Source: Nostoc desertorum CM1-VF14 | Lineage (GTDB): Bacteria > Cyanobacteriota > Cyanobacteriia > Cyanobacteriales > Nostocaceae | DNA: 64,000 nt | Assembly: GCA_019359245.1 (NCBI GenBank) | Contig: JAHHHR010000026.1 | Coordinates: forward strand, 45,294-109,293 | Reading direction: 5' to 3' | Shown here: piece after piece, positions 25,872 through 35,059 of the stretch | Layout of the letters: each line of letters opens with the position of its first letter | How positions within the stretch are numbered: the first letter of the stretch is position 1 | Notes under the pieces: generated by a model | Databases searched by the model: none | Told to the model about the DNA's origin: nothing | The model's input: the letters and a program-made list of their open reading frames with translations, nothing else | Translations under genes and position numbers: made by a program

Positions 25872-26900
25872 ATGACATTGTTACTAGCAGGAGACATCGG
25901 CGGTACGAAAACTATTCTGCGATTGGCTGAAACATCAGATTCAGCAGGTTTACATACTATTTATCAGGAAAGTTACCATAGTGCCGATTTTCCTGATTTA
26001 GTACCGATAGTGCAGCAGTTTTTGGCCAAAGCTAATACATCATCAATACCAGAAAAGGCTTGTTTTGCGATCGCAGGCCCCATTGTCAAAAATACCGCCA
26101 AGCTAACCAATCTAATCTGGTTTCTGGATACTGAACGTCTACAACAAGAGTTGGGTATCCCGCATATTTCTTTAATTAACGACTTTGCAGCAATTGGCTA
26201 TGGTATTTTAGGTTTACAAAGACAAGACTTGCACACCTTACAAGTTGGCAAATCTCAACCCGAAGCACCTATTGCAATTATTGGTGCTGGTACTGGCTTA
26301 GGACAAGGATTTTTAATTAAACAAGGAAACAACTATCAAGTCTTTCCCTCAGAAGGTGGACACGCTGATTTTGCCCCTCGGAATGAGATAGAGTTTCAAC
26401 TGTTGAGATACCTGCTAGGTAAACATGATATCCAGCGCCTTTCTGTAGAACGGGTAGTTTCTGGAATGGGAATTGTAGCAATTTATCAATTTTTGCGCGA
26501 TCGCAAATTTGCCGCCGAATCACCAGACATTGCCCAAATCGTCAGAACTTGGGAACAAGAAGCCGGACAGGAAGAGAGAAGTGTTGATCCTGGTGCTGCT
26601 ATAGGCAAAGCAGCCTTGCAAGGTAGCGATCGCCTTTCGGAACAAACTTTGCAATTATTTATAGAGGCTTATGGTGCAGAAGCCGGCAATCTTGCCCTTA
26701 AACTCTTACCTTATGGTGGCTTATACATCGCTGGTGGGATTGCGCCTAAAATCCTACCCTTAATCCAAAATAGCGGTTTCTTATTAAATTTCACTCAAAA
26801 AGGCAGGATGCGCCGCCTCCTCGAAGAGATACCCGTGTATATTATCCTCAACCCGCAAGTGGGACTAATAGGTGCTGTTTTATGCGCTGCTAGGTTATAA
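25872..26900 (+). CDS. glk: Glucokinase
   Basis: 342 aa ROK-independent (Glk, PF02685) glucokinase. It has the phosphate-1 motif GDIGGTKT (8-15), FAIAGPIV, the substrate loop LINDFAAIGYG, the phosphate-2 motif GAGTGLGQG, and the adenosine motif YIAGGIAPKIL. It phosphorylates glucose with ATP, feeding glycolysis and the oxidative pentose phosphate pathway used by heterotrophic Nostoc. It is monocistronic or loosely linked to the histidine phosphatase. Confidence 0.95.
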   Translation: MTLLLAGDIGGTKTILRLAETSDSAGLHTIYQESYHSADFPDLVPIVQQFLAKANTSSIPEKACFAIAGPIVKNTAKLTNLIWFLDTERLQQELGIPHISLINDFAAIGYGILGLQRQDLHTLQVGKSQPEAPIAIIGAGTGLGQGFLIKQGNNYQVFPSEGGHADFAPRNEIEFQLLRYLLGKHDIQRLSVERVVSGMGIVAIYQFLRDRKFAAESPDIAQIVRTWEQEAGQEERSVDPGAAIGKAALQGSDRLSEQTLQLFIEAYGAEAGNLALKLLPYGGLYIAGGIAPKILPLIQNSGFLLNFTQKGRMRRLLEEIPVYIILNPQVGLIGAVLCAARL

Positions 26901-26944
26901 CAGCTAGCATCATCAGTAATATCTGCATCTCGAAAGCAAAAAAT

Positions 26945-27562
26945 ATGACGATTAAGAGACTGTTGCCATTACTCGCTGCCACCTTTGTTTGCGGTGGATC
27001 TGTTCTCGTGGAGGCGCGTCAACCCAAAACTCCGACGACTGTTGTTAAACCAAAACCAAAGGTTACTCAACCCGTGCAGCCAAAATGGAAATTATACACG
27101 GCTCCAGATGGGCGGTTTACTATTTTGATGCCGGGAAGCCCCGGCAGAAATACCCAATCCCAAAAAACTTACATGGGGGAGATTGACTTAGAAATATTTG
27201 TTGCTCAACCGCCAAAACAGCAAGTAGCGTATGTAGTTACTTACAATGATTTTCCTTATAGTTACGGTCAAATAACTGACCCCCAAACTGTACTTAACAA
27301 TGCGCGGGATATGGCTTTAAAAACTACGAAAAGTAATTTAATTAGTCAGCGAAATATTCGTAGTTATAATAATCATCCTGGTAAAGAAATTGAGTACATC
27401 AATTCTGGAGGGAAAATCACTAGAAGTAGAATGTATGTTGCCGAAGGAAGATTGTATCAAGTAATGGCAATAACTACAAAAAAACAGCAGAAGACATTAG
27501 CTAAAACCATTACGGGATATTTAAATTCTTTCAATGTGGTTTTGAAAAAACCAAATAACTAA
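26945..27562 (+). CDS. Secreted hypothetical protein, 205 aa
   Basis: A signal peptide (MTIKRLLPLLAATFVCGGSV, cut near residue 24) is followed by a Lys/Pro/Thr-rich linker (PKTPTTVVKPKPKVTQPVQP) and a compact domain starting WKLYTAPDGRFTILMPGSPG. The domain has the layout of PsbP-like/DUF1795 single-domain proteins, but I cannot assign it firmly. It is probably periplasmic or in the thylakoid lumen. It starts 45 bp after glk. Confidence 0.65.
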   Translation: MTIKRLLPLLAATFVCGGSVLVEARQPKTPTTVVKPKPKVTQPVQPKWKLYTAPDGRFTILMPGSPGRNTQSQKTYMGEIDLEIFVAQPPKQQVAYVVTYNDFPYSYGQITDPQTVLNNARDMALKTTKSNLISQRNIRSYNNHPGKEIEYINSGGKITRSRMYVAEGRLYQVMAITTKKQQKTLAKTITGYLNSFNVVLKKPNN

Positions 27563-27599
27563 GGCAATTTTTGTTAATAAATCTACCGCTGCCGTTAGT

Positions 27600-27772
27600 T
27601 TCGACTTTGCTCAACCAACTAAAAAATCGAGAGTTGAGCGTACCCCTCCGGGGAAGCAAGCTACGCGTAACGTCTCCCAGAGAAGTCGAAACTCGTCAAC
27701 CTGGGATATTTTTTGTGATAAATCACCTAAAACCTTTACCATATTAGCCTTGCAATCAATTGCAGGGCTAAT
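27600..27772. repeat. Palindromic repeat and hairpin in the 27563-27903 gap
   Basis: Around 27600-27695 a GC-rich repeat (GAAGCAAGCTACGCGTAACG) is flanked by inverted GTTTCGACTT / AAGTCGAAAC arms. At 27743-27772 a second hairpin has arms ATTAGCC-T-TGCAA / TTGCA-G-GGCTAAT. The latter may terminate the convergent genes on either side. No gene is seen here. Confidence 0.6.
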
Positions 27773-27903
27773 AGCTACAGGACTTATGCAACTATCATAA
27801 TAGTTCACAGATATACCGCTCTGATAAGCAGCTGCTGACAAGTCATCCCTCATTATAGGTTTTCAAAGTTTTGAATTATCTCCATTTTCAACAAAGCTTC
27901 ATC

Positions 27904-28593
27904 CTACATTGAGGAAGCACCGAAACGATAACCTTTGCCATAGACAGTGTGAATCAGCGCAGTTTCTCTACCTACCTCAATCTTTCGGCGCAACAAACGA
28001 ATTAATGCCGCGATTACATTACTACTAGGTTGTTCTTCTTCTAACCACAAATTTTGCATAATCTGGGCATGAGTCATTAGTTGTCCAGTGTGTTCCATAA
28101 AATATTGCAGCAGCTGGCTTTCTTTTTGCGATAGCTCAATTATTCGTCCTTGGCGATAGGCTACTTGATTTTCACAATCGAGTTCTAAATCAGCTACAGT
28201 TAAACGTCCGGTGGTGGTTTCATAAGTTTGGGAACCGGAACGACGCAATAAAGCACGGACTCTGGCTAGTAACTCCCGCAGTTCAAAAGGTTTAACTAGA
28301 TAGTCATCCGCACCAGCATCTAAACCTTGTACGCGGTCATCTAGAGTATCCTTAGCTGTGAGAAACAGCACGGGAGTGGTTTTACCTTGCCGTCGCAATT
28401 GCTGACAAATCTCTAACCCCGTTTTTCCTGGCAGCATCCAATCTAAAATTAGTAGGTCATAACTGCCTGCTTGTGCATATTCACTACCACTTGTGCCATC
28501 GTAAACGGCATCTACAATGTAACCCTCACGAGTTAATAAGCGACTCAAGGGTTCAGTTAATTCAACTTCATCATCAACTAATAAAATTCTCAT
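27904..28593 (-). CDS. OmpR/PhoB-family response regulator
   Basis: 229 aa from MRILLVDDE (ATG at 28593; a further ATG 18 bases upstream is less likely). Receiver domain: DD at 8-9, phospho-acceptor D51 (LLILDWMLPG), T in LFLTAKD, and K in DDYLVKPF. A winged-helix DNA-binding domain spans about 130-225 (LSQKESQLLQYFMEH ... VYGKGYRFG). No kinase gene is adjacent, so it is an orphan regulator here. It is divergent from hisG, with a 67-bp shared promoter region. Confidence 0.88.
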   Translation of the reverse strand: MRILLVDDEVELTEPLSRLLTREGYIVDAVYDGTSGSEYAQAGSYDLLILDWMLPGKTGLEICQQLRRQGKTTPVLFLTAKDTLDDRVQGLDAGADDYLVKPFELRELLARVRALLRRSGSQTYETTTGRLTVADLELDCENQVAYRQGRIIELSQKESQLLQYFMEHTGQLMTHAQIMQNLWLEEEQPSSNVIAALIRLLRRKIEVGRETALIHTVYGKGYRFGASSM

Positions 28594-28660
28594 GCTGCTT
28601 GTGGTAAGCATATAGAGATATTATTCAACTGCCAGAACGCCAAGGATATTAAGAAAAAGA

Positions 28661-29305
28661 ATGCTGACTGTTGCATTGCCAAAAGGGGAACTCCTTAAAA
28701 ATAGCATCCGCCTGCTACAATCTGTGGGATTAGATTTTAGTGCTTTTTTAGATTCAGGAACTCGTCAACTTCAAATTCCTGACACTAAAGGAATTGCAAA
28801 AGCTTTGTTGGTACGGGCGCAAGATGTGCCTGTTTATGTGGAATATGGTCAGGCACAACTGGGTGTTGTCGGTTACGATGTGCTGCGGGAGAAGCAACCG
28901 CAAGTTGCCCACTTGGTGGATTTGCAGTTTGGGCATTGTCGGATGTCAGTGGCGGTAAAAGCATCCAGTTCTTACCGATTGCCTTTAGATTTACCACCGC
29001 ATGGTAGAGTTGCCTCCAAGTATGTGAATTGCGCTCGTGAATATTTCCACAGTCTGGATTTACCTGTGGAAATAGTACCGTTGTATGGTTCAGTTGAACT
29101 AGGTCCGATTACTGGAATGTCAGAAGCGATCGTGGATTTGGTTTCTACAGGGCGGACTTTGCGCGAAAATGGTTTGATTGAAATTGCTACTCTCTATGAA
29201 AGCACGGCGCGGTTAATTGCCCATCCTTTGAGTTACCGTCTGAACACGGGTAATCTCAGTGATGTGATTGCCAAATTGCGGGAAGCCGTTTTGCTAGAAG
29301 TTTAA
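28661..29305 (+). CDS. hisG: ATP phosphoribosyltransferase, short form
   Basis: 214 aa, the length of the short HisG that needs HisZ. It begins MLTVALPKGELLKNSIRLLQ and contains YGQAQLGVVGYDVLRE and the PRPP-binding segment GITGMSEAIVDLVSTG-like (GPITGMSEAIVDLVSTGRTL). It catalyses the first step of histidine synthesis. hisZ is not in the window, consistent with scattered his genes in cyanobacteria. Confidence 0.93.
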   Translation: MLTVALPKGELLKNSIRLLQSVGLDFSAFLDSGTRQLQIPDTKGIAKALLVRAQDVPVYVEYGQAQLGVVGYDVLREKQPQVAHLVDLQFGHCRMSVAVKASSSYRLPLDLPPHGRVASKYVNCAREYFHSLDLPVEIVPLYGSVELGPITGMSEAIVDLVSTGRTLRENGLIEIATLYESTARLIAHPLSYRLNTGNLSDVIAKLREAVLLEV

Positions 29306-29339
29306 CCTCATACACACTAAATTTGTTTACACTAGTATT

Positions 29340-29410
29340 TAGTGTGATGGCATACCTACCGTAGGCGATCGCAATAACTTTGCAGCGTAGGCAGGCAGTA
29401 GCTTACTCTA
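29340..29410. repeat. Dispersed palindromic repeat
   Basis: Contains GTGATGGCATACCTACCGTA and GGCGATCGC followed by a GCGTAGGCAGGCAGTAGC arm, the same family as near 36097 and 57083. The rest of the gap to 29572 holds only AT-rich sequence and the probable promoter of the kinase operon. Confidence 0.5.
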
Positions 29411-29572
29411 AGCATCACTTTTAATGTGAATGAAAATTTTGACAAAATTTAAACAGGCTTCCCTGAACAGCCAGAGGCGGGGAAAGAACTAAGGATTGTT
29501 AAAAAAGGTTAAGCTATTCTTGAGATCGCCACGCTGCTTACTAAAATACTGCATTTAAATTTATTAAGAAAA

Positions 29573-32134
29573 ATGAAATCTGGACAAATTGATACAGAAG
29601 CGAAAAGGCTAGATGCCCTCCGCCAGTATCAAATTCTTGACACCGAGCCGGAAGAAGCCTACGACAATCTTGCTCAGTTAGCGGCATTTATTTGTGGTAC
29701 GTCTATATCATTGGTAAATTTCATTGATGAAAACCGTCAATGGTTTAAGGCAAAAGTAGGTTTAGATGTATCAGAAATGCCCCGGTGTATTGGGTTATCT
29801 TACCTTTGCCAAGAGCGGCGTAATGTTGTTGTGGTTCCTGACACCCTAGCTGATGAAACATTAGCAAATAATGCGGTAGTAACTGGCTATCCATATATAC
29901 GGTTTTATGCAGGCGTACCCCTAATTACTCCCAAGGGAGATATGTTGGGAACTCTGTGTGTAATTGACCAAGCTCCACGGGAATTGAGCCAAAAACAAGT
30001 CGAGGCGCTTGTAGCTTTGAGTCGCTTGGTAATTGACCAACTAGAACTTAGGCGTCATGTAACTGAGGTATCTCAAATTAGCGAGAAGCTTGTGGCGCAT
30101 GAGCAAGCAGCACATGCCGAGTCAGAATCGGCCAGAATCCGCATTGCTAATTTACTCGAAAGCATCACTGATGCGTTTTTTGCTTTAGATAAAAAGTGGC
30201 GATTCACCTACGTTAATGGTCAAGCAGAACTGCTTTTGCAAAAAAAACAGAATGAATTATTAGGACAAAGCATCTGGGGGGTATTTCCAGAACTCATAGA
30301 CACAACATTTCATCGTGAGTATCACAGGGCAATCTTAGAACAGGTGAGTGTAGAATTTGAGGAGTTTTATCCGTCACTAAACAGCTGGTTTCAAGTCCAC
30401 GCCTATCCTGCAAAAGACGGCTTGTCTGTTTATTTCCAAGACATTACTGAACGACGGCGAACAGCAGAAGCATTACGAGAGAGTGAAGAACGCTGGCAAT
30501 TAGCATTAAATGGTAATAATGATGGTATTTGGGATTGGAACCTTAAAACTAATGAAGTGTTCTTCTCAACTCGGTGGAAGGAAATGCTCGGTTATAAAGA
30601 CCACGAAGTTTCCAACGATTGGGATGAATGGACAAAACTAATCCACCCCGATGAGCGAGATTGGGTACTTCAAGCCTTCCAAGACCACTTTGCCAAGAAA
30701 ACGCCGTTTTACGTCTGTGAATATCGAGTCCAGTGTCAAGACGGCAGCTATAAATGGATTCTAGATCGAGGACAGGCACTTTGGGACGCATTGGGTAATA
30801 TAGTGCGGATGGTGGGTTCTTACACTGATATTACAGATCGTAAGCAGGCAGATGAGGAATTAAAACGGCAAAATTTGCGATCGCAACTATTTGCCGAAAT
30901 CACCCTGAAAATTCGAGAATCTTTACAAATAGACGAAATCCTCCAAACCACGGTTACTGAAGTACAAAAACTATTACAAGCTGACCGAGTTTTAATTTTT
31001 CAAATAGAGCCTGATGGTTCGGGAACAGTCGTGCAAGAGGCAGTGTTACCTGGTTGGCCGGTAATTTTGGGAAGAAATCTTTTTGACCCCTGTTTTAAGG
31101 AAGAATACATAGAAAGATATCGCAAAGGCAGAGTGAGTGCGATGGAAGATGTTGAAACTGCTCACATTCAACCATGCCATCGAGAATTTCTTCAGCAGTT
31201 TTCTATCAAGGCTAACCTCGTAGTACCTATTCTTGTTAGGGACAATATTTGGGGTTTGTTGCTGGCTCATCAGTGTGCCGTACCTCGACGGTGGAATAAC
31301 TTTGAGACGGAGTTGTTAAAGCAATTAGCTAACCAAATTGGGATTGCTTTATCTCAAGCGCAACTATTAGAAAAAGAAAGCCAGCAAAGTCAGGAACTCG
31401 CTCGTTCTAATGCGGAATTGGAACAGTTTGCTTATGTGGCTTCCCATGACTTGCAAGAGCCGTTACGGATGGTAACCAGTTATTTACAGCTGCTTGAGCG
31501 AAGATACAAAAATCAATTAGATGCCAATGCCGATCAGTTTATCAACTACGCAGTAGATGGAGCGCGGCGGATGCAGACGCTAATTAATGATTTGTTGAAT
31601 TATTCTCGTGTCAGCACCCGTGGACAGCCCTTTATGCGAGTAAATTGTAGTGTTGTCTTAGAACAAGCGATCGCTAATCTGCAAATTGCGATCGCGGATA
31701 GTCAGGCAGTTATCACTCATGATACTTTACCTGAAGTGATGGCTGATGCTACGCAATTAACACAAGTATTTCAAAATCTGATTGGCAACGCGATCAAATT
31801 TTGCAAAAATCAGCAGCCACTAATTCACATTGGGGTAGTCAAACCAGATGTAAATCTAGATAGAGAAAGTTTAAATCCTATCCCATCGGCAGATGAATGG
31901 TTGTTCTGGGTGCGCGATAATGGTATTGGTATAGAATCCCAGTATATAGAACGTATTTTTATCATTTTTCAGCGCTTGCACGGTAGAGACAAGTATCCCG
32001 GTACTGGAATTGGTCTGGCAATTTGTAAAAAAATTATAGAACGCCACGGCGGCCGGATCTGGGTTGAGTCGAAACCAGGTCAAGGTTCGACTTTCTACTT
32101 CACAATTCCGGATAGAGCAGGTAAACAATCGTGA
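29573..32134 (+). CDS. Sensor histidine kinase GAF-PAS-PAS-GAF-HisKA-HATPase
   Basis: 853 aa, soluble. GAF 1 spans about 20-165 (LAQLAAFICGTSISLVNFID), two PAS units about 190-305 and 310-420, GAF 2 about 440-590 (ILQTTVTEVQKLLQADRVLIF, phytochrome-like but without a chromophore Cys that I can identify). HisKA has the phospho-His in FAYVASHDLQEPLRM, and HATPase the GTGIGLAICKKIIERHGG box. This architecture is typical of cyanobacterial kinases paired with Rcp1-like regulators, and such a gene follows with a 4-bp overlap (GTGA). The signal is unknown. Confidence 0.9.
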   Translation: MKSGQIDTEAKRLDALRQYQILDTEPEEAYDNLAQLAAFICGTSISLVNFIDENRQWFKAKVGLDVSEMPRCIGLSYLCQERRNVVVVPDTLADETLANNAVVTGYPYIRFYAGVPLITPKGDMLGTLCVIDQAPRELSQKQVEALVALSRLVIDQLELRRHVTEVSQISEKLVAHEQAAHAESESARIRIANLLESITDAFFALDKKWRFTYVNGQAELLLQKKQNELLGQSIWGVFPELIDTTFHREYHRAILEQVSVEFEEFYPSLNSWFQVHAYPAKDGLSVYFQDITERRRTAEALRESEERWQLALNGNNDGIWDWNLKTNEVFFSTRWKEMLGYKDHEVSNDWDEWTKLIHPDERDWVLQAFQDHFAKKTPFYVCEYRVQCQDGSYKWILDRGQALWDALGNIVRMVGSYTDITDRKQADEELKRQNLRSQLFAEITLKIRESLQIDEILQTTVTEVQKLLQADRVLIFQIEPDGSGTVVQEAVLPGWPVILGRNLFDPCFKEEYIERYRKGRVSAMEDVETAHIQPCHREFLQQFSIKANLVVPILVRDNIWGLLLAHQCAVPRRWNNFETELLKQLANQIGIALSQAQLLEKESQQSQELARSNAELEQFAYVASHDLQEPLRMVTSYLQLLERRYKNQLDANADQFINYAVDGARRMQTLINDLLNYSRVSTRGQPFMRVNCSVVLEQAIANLQIAIADSQAVITHDTLPEVMADATQLTQVFQNLIGNAIKFCKNQQPLIHIGVVKPDVNLDRESLNPIPSADEWLFWVRDNGIGIESQYIERIFIIFQRLHGRDKYPGTGIGLAICKKIIERHGGRIWVESKPGQGSTFYFTIPDRAGKQS

Positions 32135-32577
32135 GTATCATAACAGCGATTATGCCTATTGAGGTTTTGTTGGTAGAGGACAATCCTGGCGATGCTCAAC
32201 TTACACGCATTGCCTTAGAAGAGAGCAAAATCTCAATTAACCTGAACGTGGTCGAAGATGGTGTGGAAGCAATGGCATTTTTGCGAAAACAAGAAAAATA
32301 TGTCAAGGCAGCCCATCCAGATATTGTGCTGCTCGATTTGAACTTGCCCAGAAAAGATGGGCGGGAGGTGCTGGCAGAAATCAAAGCAGACGAAAAGCTC
32401 AGACGAATTCCTGTAGTAGTTCTGACGACTTCCCAAGCTGAAGAAGACATTCTCAAAGCCTATAATTTATGTGCCAACTGTTATATAACTAAGCCAGTAG
32501 ATTTCGATCAATTCGTTAAAATTGTACAATCAATAGAAAATTTTTGGTTTGCGATCGTAAAACTGCCACCGGAGTAA
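32131..32577 (+). CDS. Single-domain response regulator, Rcp1-like
   Basis: 148 aa; the start is either the GTG overlapping the kinase stop or MPIEVLLVEDNPGDAQL (ATG 21 bases later). It is a single receiver domain with DN after the E of LLVEDNPGD, D in IVLLDLNLPRKDG, T in VVLTTSQ and K in CYITKPVDF. Rcp1-type regulators carry phosphate from phytochrome-like kinases. It sits between two kinases and overlaps both genes, so it is their likely phosphate shuttle. Confidence 0.9.
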   Translation: MSIITAIMPIEVLLVEDNPGDAQLTRIALEESKISINLNVVEDGVEAMAFLRKQEKYVKAAHPDIVLLDLNLPRKDGREVLAEIKADEKLRRIPVVVLTTSQAEEDILKAYNLCANCYITKPVDFDQFVKIVQSIENFWFAIVKLPPE

Positions 32578-32582
32578 TGGAA

Positions 32583-34862
32583 ATGGCAGGTAAAAATATT
32601 AAAGTCTTGTTAGTAGAAGATAATCCTGGTGATGTCTTATTATTAGAGGAGTTTTTAAAGGAAGTTACTACAGTTGTAGTTGATTTAATTCCCGTTGAAA
32701 AGCTTTCTGAAGCACTCAAGTACCTAACAAAGGAACTTTTTGATGTAATTTTGTTAGACCTCTCGCTGCCAGATAGCCAGGGGTTAGAAACCTTTGTCAT
32801 TGCTCACCAGCAAGCAAAAGCCACTCCGATAATTGTGCTGACGGGTATAAACGATGAAACCCTCGCAATTAGGGCAATGCAAGAAGGAGCGCAGGATTAT
32901 TTGGTGAAAGGGCAAGTAACTGGCGATTTACTGGTGCGCTCAATGCGTTATGCCATCGAACGTCAACGGGCAGATAACGCACTGCGACAGAGCGAGGAAC
33001 GATTTCGGGTGGCCCTCAAAAACTCTCCCATCTTTGTCTACAACCAAGATTGCGAGTTACGTTACACCTGGGTTTACAATCCTCCATCTAAATTGACGGT
33101 TGAGGGAATATTAGGCAAACAAGACTTGGATCTTATCCCAGCTGAAGATGCTCAACGTCTCACCACAATTAAACGTGGAGTGTTAACCACTGGCATAGGA
33201 ACGCGAGAGGAAGTATCAATTACAATCAAAGATACAACTCGATATTACGATTTGACAGTTGAGCCATTGCGAAACGAGTCGCAAGAAGTTGTAGGCGTGA
33301 CGTGCGCCAGTATTGATATTAGCGAACGACAAGCTGCACTACGCGATCGCAAATTAGCAGAAGAAACAATCCGCGAACAAGCAGCATTACTGGATGTCAC
33401 CACAGATGCCATTTGCCTGCGAAATTTAAATAATCAAATTATCTTCTGGAACAAAGGCGCAGAAACACTTTACGGTTGGAAAGCGACAGAAGCTCAGGGA
33501 CAAAATGCTAGTGAGCTTTTGTATGACGAACCTTCACCAGAATTTGAAGCGGCTCTTTTACAAGTTGTTAGTAAAGGAAAGTGGCAGGGCGAGTTAACAA
33601 AACTTACTAAAATGGACAAGGAAATCCTTGTTGCTAGTCGCTGGAGTCTGGTATGCGATGAACAAGGGAAACCCAAATCAATTCTCACTGTTGACACAGA
33701 TATTACCGAGAAAAAAGACCTAGAAGCCCAATTGTTTCGCGCCCAACGCCTGGAAAGTATTGGCACTTTAGCTAGTGGCATTGCTCACGACCTCAACAAT
33801 ATCCTGACACCGATTTTGGCAGGAGCGCAACTGCTACCCCTCAAATTTCCTGATGCAGATGAGCGAACTCGCCATCTACTAGAGATTTTGGAAATCAACG
33901 CCAGACGCGGTGCTGATTTAGTTAAACAGGTGCTGTCCTTTGCACGAGGTGTAGAAGGTAAACGCATCACTTTGCAACTCAGACATATAATTGTGGAACT
34001 AGCCAAGATTCTCAAAGAGACATTTCCCAAATCCATAGAAATCAGCACTGATATACCGCAGGATTTGTGGATGGTTTCTGGAGATAGCACCCAACTGCAT
34101 CAAGTACTGATGAACCTCTGCGTTAACGCCCGCGATGCTATGCCCGATGGCGGTAGTTTGAGCATCTCTGCCGAGAAACTATTGATTGACGAAAATTATG
34201 CCCGCATGAACCTGGAAGCCAAAGAAGGACCTTACACAGTAATTACTGTCTCCGATACCGGAACTGGGATTCCTAAAGAAATTTTAGATAGAATTTTCGA
34301 GCCATTCTTTACCACAAAAGATGTGGGACAAGGCACAGGGTTAGGACTTTCCACCGCGCTGGGGATAATTAAAAGCCACGGAGGTTTTGTGAATGTGTAT
34401 AGTGAACCGGGAAGTGGCACTAGCTTCAAGGTTTACCTGCCAGCAGTGGGGGGAATGGAAACACTCACTCCAGAAGAATCACCACCCCAGACAGGACATG
34501 GAGAATTGATTCTGGTTGTGGATGATGAAGTTGCCATTCAAGAGACTACGAGAACATCATTAGAAGCTCACAACTATAAAACCCTAATTGCCGGTGATGG
34601 CATTGAGGCGATCGCACTGTACGCTAAAAATAGGGAAAAAATTAGTGCCGTACTAATGGATATTATGCTGCCCTCGCTGGATGGTTTAACTGCCATCCGT
34701 ACCCTGCGAAAAATCAACCCCAAAGTCAGAATTATTGCCAGCAGTGGACTTATGTCTGACAATAAGCTCAGTGCAGTAGCTGCTATTGGTGTCAATACGT
34801 TTTTGTCGAAGCCCTATACTGTCAACGAATTATTGCTTTCTTTACAGAAAGTACTATCGTGA
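32583..34862 (+). CDS. Hybrid kinase REC-PAS-PAS-HisKA-HATPase-REC
   Basis: About 759 aa from MAGKNIKVLL. I choose this ATG because GGAG (32571-32574) lies 8 nt before it; the ATG at 32577 overlaps the stop of the regulator (TAATG) but is too close to the site. Order: receiver (D in VILLDLSLPDSQG), two PAS/PAC units, HisKA of the NtrB-like type (LASGIAHDLNNILTPI), HATPase (GTGLGLSTALGIIKSHGG), and a C-terminal receiver (AVLMDIMLPSLDG). An N-terminal receiver before the kinase suggests it takes phosphate from the preceding regulator or kinase. Third gene of a compact phosphorelay operon. Confidence 0.9.
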   Translation: MAGKNIKVLLVEDNPGDVLLLEEFLKEVTTVVVDLIPVEKLSEALKYLTKELFDVILLDLSLPDSQGLETFVIAHQQAKATPIIVLTGINDETLAIRAMQEGAQDYLVKGQVTGDLLVRSMRYAIERQRADNALRQSEERFRVALKNSPIFVYNQDCELRYTWVYNPPSKLTVEGILGKQDLDLIPAEDAQRLTTIKRGVLTTGIGTREEVSITIKDTTRYYDLTVEPLRNESQEVVGVTCASIDISERQAALRDRKLAEETIREQAALLDVTTDAICLRNLNNQIIFWNKGAETLYGWKATEAQGQNASELLYDEPSPEFEAALLQVVSKGKWQGELTKLTKMDKEILVASRWSLVCDEQGKPKSILTVDTDITEKKDLEAQLFRAQRLESIGTLASGIAHDLNNILTPILAGAQLLPLKFPDADERTRHLLEILEINARRGADLVKQVLSFARGVEGKRITLQLRHIIVELAKILKETFPKSIEISTDIPQDLWMVSGDSTQLHQVLMNLCVNARDAMPDGGSLSISAEKLLIDENYARMNLEAKEGPYTVITVSDTGTGIPKEILDRIFEPFFTTKDVGQGTGLGLSTALGIIKSHGGFVNVYSEPGSGTSFKVYLPAVGGMETLTPEESPPQTGHGELILVVDDEVAIQETTRTSLEAHNYKTLIAGDGIEAIALYAKNREKISAVLMDIMLPSLDGLTAIRTLRKINPKVRIIASSGLMSDNKLSAVAAIGVNTFLSKPYTVNELLLSLQKVLS

Positions 34863-34982
34863 GTCAATTAATTACGTAAATATACTGTTAGCCTAAGTAG
34901 AAAAAGCTGCTTTATTGATGTGGGTGCAAATTGCCTGGATTTGATATGATTGAGCATTGGCTAAGGCACTTCTCTTACCGAT

Positions 34983-35056
34983 ACTGGAAACTAGGTACTG
35001 GGGACTGGGAAGAGTCTCCTAACCCAATGCCCAATGCCCAATGCCCAATTCCTTAT
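34983..35056 (+). repeat. Dispersed repeat immediately upstream of a start codon
   Basis: TACTGGGGACTGGGAAGAG followed by triplicated CCCAATGC units. The repeat ends 3 bp before the ATG at 35060, so it forms the 5' leader, and an open frame runs through it. The gap 34863-34982 shows nothing else. Confidence 0.6.
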
Positions 35057-35059
35057 ACT

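Noticed and set aside
27611..27853. 80-codon minus-strand frame between the secreted protein and the response regulator
   Set aside because: It spans a palindromic repeat and a terminator-like hairpin; no start signal or similarity.
34931..35059. N-terminal extension of the secreted propeller-like protein
   Set aside because: The segment is translated dispersed repeat, and a clear signal peptide begins at the ATG 35060.
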